A DNA stretch of 8,433 nucleotides, from contig JAPOLF010000087.1 of the NCBI GenBank assembly GCA_029977305.1, forward strand, positions 1 through 8,433, given 5' to 3'. The translations under genes and the position numbers were made by a program. Shown piece after piece: positions 5,143 through 8,433 of this stretch (position 1 is its first letter; each line of letters opens with the position of its first letter). This DNA is from a bacterium (GTDB taxonomy: Bacteria; Chloroflexota; Chloroflexia; Thermomicrobiales; UBA6265). Below the pieces are notes generated by a model that saw nothing but the letters and a program-made list of their open reading frames with translations, was not told the DNA's origin and did no database searches.

Positions 5143-6581
5143 GGGTGTTCCTCCAAATAGGAGCGGGCGAGGACTGCTGCGTGTTCGGTGTCGCCCACCG
5201 CGAGGTCGCCATCGATCACCAGACCGCGCAGATACTCCTTCACCCCTTTGATCCAAATGCCCGGCCCCCGATCGAACATCCGCATCAGTGCCTCTCCGTC
5301 GAGCGGACTCTGGAGCGCATCAAGCGTCGCTTCCTCCAGGAGCCGCGCATGATGCTGCCGCAAGCCTTCGACGCGCCGTGCCGCCGCTTCCTGCTTCGCG
5401 GCCCGTGCTGAGGTGACATCTGCCGACGCAAGATCGAGCAGATCGTCCCACCACGGACCCATCTCCAGTGCGAGCCGCCGCACTGCGCTGTCGGTCCAAC
5501 TCTCGTCATAGGCAGCAGGTCGGCCGTGGTTCTCCACCACCAGCCCGACCCCCTCTTGCGTGGCTTTGTCGAGCTTCAAACGGCGCAGCAACGATCGCGC
5601 GATCTCCGCACCTCGCACCTCATGCCCATGGAACGACACCTCACCCCGTTCGTCCACCCGTCGCACGATCGGCTTCGCGGCATCGTGCAGCAAGGCCGAC
5701 CACCGCACCACCGATCGGGGCGGCGTCCGCTCGAGCACGATCATCGTGTGCTCCCAAAGCGCCTTCTCCCGCCCCCAACGCGGCCCAGAGTCATCTGCCA
5801 TCGGATCGAGCTCAGGCAGCGCCGCATGCAGCAATCCTGTCTCCCGCAGCACATCCATCCCCGCCGCGTGATAAACGCCAATCAGCAGGCGATTGAGCTC
5901 ACTTGCCACCCGCTCGATCGAGATCCGGGAGAGGCTCCCTGCCTGCCGCAGCATCGCCTCCCGCGTCTCATGCGCCACCGAATACCCATGCTCCGACACG
6001 AACCGCGCCGCACGCAGCAACCGCAGCGGATCCTCGGTGAAGCGGTCATCCGCATCCCCGACCGCTCGCAGTACGCTTTGGGCCAGATCACCGATCCCGC
6101 CGGTCGGATCAATCACCACCGAGGTCAGCGGATCGATCGCGATCGCATTCACCGTGAAATCCCGACGACTGAGGTCATCCGCCAAGGTCACCCCATAGGT
6201 GACCTCCGGAAACCGCGTGTCGTCCGGGTAGATTTCCTGCCGGTAGGTGGTGATCTCCACCGATACGGGCTCGTCGCCCTCACGGAACACCGCACCCATC
6301 GTCCCGAAGCGCTCACCCACCCCATAGAGGCTGGCCGGCGCAGGCGACATCCCCTCGAGAAGCCCCCGGCTCCGTTCCGGCGTGGTCGACGTGGCGAAGT
6401 CCAGATCATTGCGAATCCGCGTCCCTTGGGCCGCATCCCGCACCACCCCGCCGACCAGGAAGAGTTCCTCCCCAGCCGCCTGCCACACTTCCGCCAGGCG
6501 AATCGCCAAGTGCCGCTGCACCGGCGTCAGCCGCGCCATGATGTCTGGGCCGCTTGCCGCGACGATCGCCTGCTCATTCAT
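5139..6581 (-). CDS. cca: CCA-adding enzyme / poly(A) polymerase family nucleotidyltransferase with HD domain
   Basis: A 480-residue class II tRNA nucleotidyltransferase-type protein. Numbered from ATG 6581: the head motif LVGGVVRD (42-49), the DxD metal ligands Asp59 and Asp61 in NDLDFAT, an acidic residue in SVEITTYR (Glu109), RRDFTVNAI (139-147) and EDPLRLLRAARF (183-194), which binds the tRNA or nucleotide. An HD domain follows (His278; LLHDAAKP with His299-Asp300; FHGHE), as in E. coli Cca, where it carries phosphohydrolase activity. It should add or repair the 3' CCA end of tRNAs in the cytoplasm; the poly(A) polymerase alternative cannot be excluded by sequence alone. The frame can be extended to TTG 6599, and GTG 6584 is also possible; GGAG lies 9 bases before that GTG and 12 before the ATG. 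Its stop overlaps the convergent gene's stop in CTAG. Confidence 0.9.
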   Translation of the reverse strand: MNEQAIVAASGPDIMARLTPVQRHLAIRLAEVWQAAGEELFLVGGVVRDAAQGTRIRNDLDFATSTTPERSRGLLEGMSPAPASLYGVGERFGTMGAVFREGDEPVSVEITTYRQEIYPDDTRFPEVTYGVTLADDLSRRDFTVNAIAIDPLTSVVIDPTGGIGDLAQSVLRAVGDADDRFTEDPLRLLRAARFVSEHGYSVAHETREAMLRQAGSLSRISIERVASELNRLLIGVYHAAGMDVLRETGLLHAALPELDPMADDSGPRWGREKALWEHTMIVLERTPPRSVVRWSALLHDAAKPIVRRVDERGEVSFHGHEVRGAEIARSLLRRLKLDKATQEGVGLVVENHGRPAAYDESWTDSAVRRLALEMGPWWDDLLDLASADVTSARAAKQEAAARRVEGLRQHHARLLEEATLDALQSPLDGEALMRMFDRGPGIWIKGVKEYLRGLVIDGDLAVGDTEHAAVLARSYLEEHP

Positions 6582-6607
6582 CACGCGCGACCGCTCCAAC
6601 CTTCTCG

Positions 6608-6624
6608 TGCATTCGCCGAATGCA
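6608..6624. promoter_or_regulatory. 17-bp perfect palindrome upstream of the cca-type gene
   Basis: TGCATTCG and CGAATGCA are perfect 8-bp inverted arms around one central base. With a one-base centre it cannot form a useful RNA hairpin, so a protein-binding site is the likely reading. On the minus strand a TAGACT box (6629-6624) abuts it, so it would overlap the transcription start of the nucleotidyltransferase gene. Confidence 0.45.
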
Positions 6625-6645
6625 GTCTAGCCTGTTCGGTTGCTC

Positions 6646-6676
6646 TACCCGAAAGCCCCATCCTGATGTTCGGGTA
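6646..6676. promoter_or_regulatory. Inverted repeat TACCCGAA / TTCGGGTA in the divergent spacer
   Basis: Perfect 8-bp arms (6646-6653 and 6669-6676) are separated by 15 bases. A third TTCGG copy lies at 6635-6639. A TATTCT box (6675-6680) that could be the -10 of the right-hand gene overlaps the second arm. The repeat may be a shared operator, or a stem in a transcript crossing it; there is no T-run to support a terminator. Confidence 0.4.
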
Positions 6677-6680
6677 TTCT
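6675..6680 (+). promoter_or_regulatory. Candidate -10 box for the HlyC/CorC-type gene
   Basis: TATTCT matches four of six bases of TATAAT. No convincing -35 box is present 16-18 bases upstream. If used, transcription would start near 6687 and leave about 70 bases of leader before the SD at 6746-6753. Confidence 0.3.
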
Positions 6681-6693
6681 TCAAAAGTGACAC

Positions 6694-8130
6694 ATGGCGT
6701 GTCCCCGTGTAGCCCGCCTCGGCCACGCGCACGGGCATGGTTCTCGTGAGGAGCTTCCGATTCAAACCGCGTTGTCGCTTCTGGCGGTCATCCTGTTGGT
6801 GCTGCTGAACGGGTTCTTCGTTGCCACGGAGTTCGCCCTTGTCTCTGTTCGCCGCACCAAGATGCAACAACTCGCAGCCGAGGGGGAACGCCGCGCCAAT
6901 GCGGTGCTCCATCGCCTGGATCACCTCGACACCTACATCGCCGCGACCCAACTCGGCATCACCATCGCCAGCCTTGCGCTCGGCTGGATCGGTGAACCGG
7001 CCCTCGCCCATCTCCTCGAACCGCTCTTCGACCGCATGACCTTCATCCCGGAAGCCACACGGAACGCTGCACGCCACACCGTTTCCTTCGTGCTCGCGTT
7101 CTCGGTGATCACCACCCTGCACATCGTCTTCGGCGAGCTTGCTCCCAAGAGCCTCGCCCTGCAGCGGCCTGAGGCGGTCGCCATGGCCTCGGCCCGCCCC
7201 CTGCATATCTTCCTCATCATTTTCCGTCCGGTGATCATCATGCTCAACTCGGTCGGCAACAGCGTCGTGCGCCGGTTCGGCATCGAGCCCGCCGCCGGCC
7301 ACGCGCTCGTCCAGTCTGCCGAGGAACTTCGCCTCGCCGTCGATGCCAGCCGCGAGGCCGGGCTCGTGGAAGAATCCGCCCAAGACCTCGTGGACCGCGC
7401 TTTTCTCTTCAGCGATCTCTATGCGCGCCAGGTGATGGTCCCGCGCACCGCCCTCTCGGCCGTCTCCGCCGATGCCACCCTTGACGACATCCTCACCGTC
7501 GCCACCGAATCCGGGCACTCCCGCCTCCCGGTTTACCGCGACGATCTCGACCACATCATCGGCCTCGTCAATGTCAAACGCCTCCTCCCGCGCCTCCGCG
7601 AGGACCGCGAAGCCCTCGCCAACGGCACTCCGGTCCAACCGTTCGCCATTGAGGACTACCTCAGCCCAGTGCTCGCCGTGCCTGAGATGGCTCCGGCCTC
7701 CGACCTCCTCGAACAGTTGCGCGAGACTCACACCCCGATCGCCGTTGTCATCGACGAATTCGGCGGCACCGCCGGCATCGTCTCCCTGCTCGACCTCCTC
7801 GAGCATCTCGTCGGTGACATCGAGGACGAACTCGCCGCTGCCGAACCCGAGGAACCCGCCGCTGCCGATGGCAGCTTTGTCCTCGATGGCCTCACCACCC
7901 TGCTCGAGGCCAAGGAGTTTCACGCTCTCGATCTCGAAGACCAGCAGCACGATGTGGAAACCGTCGGCGGGTACGTCTTCAGTCGCCTCGGCCGCCCCGC
8001 CGAGGTCGGCGACGAAGTCACCGCCCCTGACGGTGAGCTCCTCCGCGTCGTTCGGGTCGATGGTCTTCGCGTCGCCGAAGTGCGCGTCTGGCGGCTCGGG
8101 GCACCGACCGTGGAGGAACAACCGGCGTGA
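6694..8130 (+). CDS. HlyC/CorC family membrane protein (DUF21/CNNM + CBS pair + CorC_HlyC)
   Basis: A protein of up to 478 residues. Numbered from ATG 6694: a DUF21/CNNM membrane domain with hydrophobic segments at about 26-50 (LLAVILLVLLNGFFVATEFAL), 81-110, 125-150 (with the conserved FGELAPKSLALQ) and 160-185; a CBS pair from about 240 (VMVPRTAL, 247-254, then SGHSRLPVYRDDLDHIIGLVNVK) to about 380, including VIDEFGGTAGIVSLLDLLE; and a C-terminal CorC_HlyC domain from about 393 (GSFVLDGL to GDEV). Characterised relatives move Mg2+, or exchange it for Na+, and the CBS pair senses nucleotides. The start is uncertain: ATG 6694 has no ribosome binding site and would add an odd His/Arg-rich tail, while GTGAGGAG lies six bases before ATT 6760, exactly where homologues usually begin. 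I keep the conventional ATG coordinate. It overlaps the DUF202 gene by GTGA. Confidence 0.93.
   Translation: MACPRVARLGHAHGHGSREELPIQTALSLLAVILLVLLNGFFVATEFALVSVRRTKMQQLAAEGERRANAVLHRLDHLDTYIAATQLGITIASLALGWIGEPALAHLLEPLFDRMTFIPEATRNAARHTVSFVLAFSVITTLHIVFGELAPKSLALQRPEAVAMASARPLHIFLIIFRPVIIMLNSVGNSVVRRFGIEPAAGHALVQSAEELRLAVDASREAGLVEESAQDLVDRAFLFSDLYARQVMVPRTALSAVSADATLDDILTVATESGHSRLPVYRDDLDHIIGLVNVKRLLPRLREDREALANGTPVQPFAIEDYLSPVLAVPEMAPASDLLEQLRETHTPIAVVIDEFGGTAGIVSLLDLLEHLVGDIEDELAAAEPEEPAAADGSFVLDGLTTLLEAKEFHALDLEDQQHDVETVGGYVFSRLGRPAEVGDEVTAPDGELLRVVRVDGLRVAEVRVWRLGAPTVEEQPA
6746..6753 (+). promoter_or_regulatory. Ribosome binding site pointing to an ATT start
   Basis: GTGAGGAG is the strongest Shine-Dalgarno near this gene. 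Six bases after it comes ATT (6760-6762), in frame with the membrane protein and just before its first hydrophobic segment. The next usable in-frame start, TTG 6772, is 18 bases away. Upstream, CCCGTG (6704-6709) can pair with CACGGG (6730-6735), so 6694-6745 may be a structured leader rather than coding sequence. Confidence 0.5.
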
Positions 8131-8433
8131 GCGACCCATCTGCTGACCGGCTTCCAAAAGCCGATCCCGACAGCCGCGCCCGCACCCACCTCGCCAACGA
8201 GCGAACCTTCCTCGCTTGGCTCCGCACGGGGTTGAGCCTCATCGCGCTCGGATTGGCCGCGGCGCAGTTCCTCCGAGGCCTCTTTCCGGGGGGCGTCGCC
8301 TTGGCGGTCTTGCTCGCCGTGTTGTTGATCATCATCGGCACTATCATGGTGATCTTCGGCGGTTGGCGGTACATCGAGGCGCGCGACCAAATCGAAGCGC
8401 AAACGTACGTGCCAAGTTCCGTCTCTGTGGTCT
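8127..8433 (+). CDS. DUF202 (YidH-like) membrane protein, 3' end outside the window
   Basis: GTG 8127 overlaps the TGA of the preceding gene (GTGA), and GGAGG lies ten bases upstream, inside that gene. The visible 102 residues have a polar N-terminus, then the DUF202 signature RTHLANERTFLAWLRTGLSL leading into a first membrane helix (about 35-50, IALGLAAAQFL), a second helix at about 57-80 (VALAVLLAVLLIIIGTIMVIFGG) and WRYIEARDQIEA. Family members are about 100-120 residues with three helices, so the third and the stop should lie just past the edge. Their function is not established. The tight overlap suggests co-transcription and coupled translation with the HlyC/CorC-type protein, hence a shared membrane role. 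Confidence 0.85.
   Translation, partial: MSDPSADRLPKADPDSRARTHLANERTFLAWLRTGLSLIALGLAAAQFLRGLFPGGVALAVLLAVLLIIIGTIMVIFGGWRYIEARDQIEAQTYVPSSVSVV

Noticed and set aside
4525..5256. Minus-strand 243-codon frame across the DUF4397 and cca ends
   Set aside because: Antisense shadow; it crosses the junction of two supported genes and has no recognisable motif.
6582..6599. Extended start TTG 6599 for the cca-type gene
   Set aside because: AAGG directly abuts this TTG with no spacer, and homologous sequence starts later; GTG 6584 or ATG 6581 fit GGAG better.
5526..6749. Plus-strand open frame of 407 codons opposite the nucleotidyltransferase
   Set aside because: The translation is Arg/His/Pro-rich without motifs, while the minus strand holds all catalytic motifs of the CCA/PcnB family.
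6574..8157. Long minus-strand open frame of 527 codons opposite the HlyC/CorC-type gene
   Set aside because: It mirrors a clear DUF21-CBS-CorC_HlyC protein. The translation is Gly/Asp/Glu-rich with no domain, as expected antisense to a high-GC gene with C/G-ending codons.
1..8433. CRISPR array, tRNA, rRNA, insertion sequence or prophage remnant
   Set aside because: No regularly spaced repeats, tRNA cloverleaf, terminal inverted repeats or transposase or integrase frames were found on reading both strands.

Overview
The window is high-GC bacterial DNA, dense in genes and with strongly C/G-ending codons. Three traits fit a member of the Chloroflexota, possibly a Thermomicrobia-like lineage: exported proteins with a mature start of the type QDATPEAS, a secreted DUF4397 protein with a Cys-containing C-terminal module, and a promoter that gives a leaderless mRNA. 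This placement rests on protein style only, since no marker gene is present. There are no rRNA or tRNA genes, no CRISPR array and no transposase; this is ordinary chromosome with several neat regulatory details.

Layout. The 3' end of thiL (thiamine-monophosphate kinase) enters from the left and converges on a minus-strand alkaline phosphatase gene (190-1416). That gene has no visible Shine-Dalgarno, and a 21-codon upstream ORF ends on its start codon. A divergent spacer (1417-1653) follows, holding a near-perfect 31-bp palindrome over a TTGACA box, and leads into an iron-type ABC substrate-binding protein (1654-2781) with no permease or ATPase beside it. The substrate-binding gene is followed after 18 bp by a GNAT acetyltransferase (2800-3633). 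That gene appears to be leaderless, with its -10 box inside the 18-bp gap, and encodes a long acidic tail.

The middle holds a gene of only 41 codons (3764-3889) for a one-helix membrane protein. It has its own consensus-like promoter, an inverted repeat between -35 and -10, a good ribosome binding site and a probable intrinsic terminator. A secreted DUF4397 protein (4021-5142) follows. It converges on a CCA-adding enzyme / poly(A) polymerase family gene (minus, 5139-6581), and both genes use the same CTAG for their stop codons.

On the right, a 94-bp divergent spacer with two inverted repeats separates the nucleotidyltransferase from a HlyC/CorC (CNNM-type) membrane protein with CBS domains. 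The true start of that protein may be an ATT codon. It overlaps by GTGA a DUF202 membrane protein that runs off the window.

How the genes relate. No single pathway links them. The pair HlyC/CorC-DUF202 looks like a two-gene membrane operon. The phosphatase and the iron-type binding protein share a divergent control region, so phosphate or metal limitation is a plausible common theme, but this is inference. I saw no clearly new multi-gene system. The best leads are the 31-bp palindrome, the 41-aa membrane protein with its private promoter and operator, the upstream ORF on the phosphatase gene, the ATT start candidate and the C-terminal module of the DUF4397 protein.
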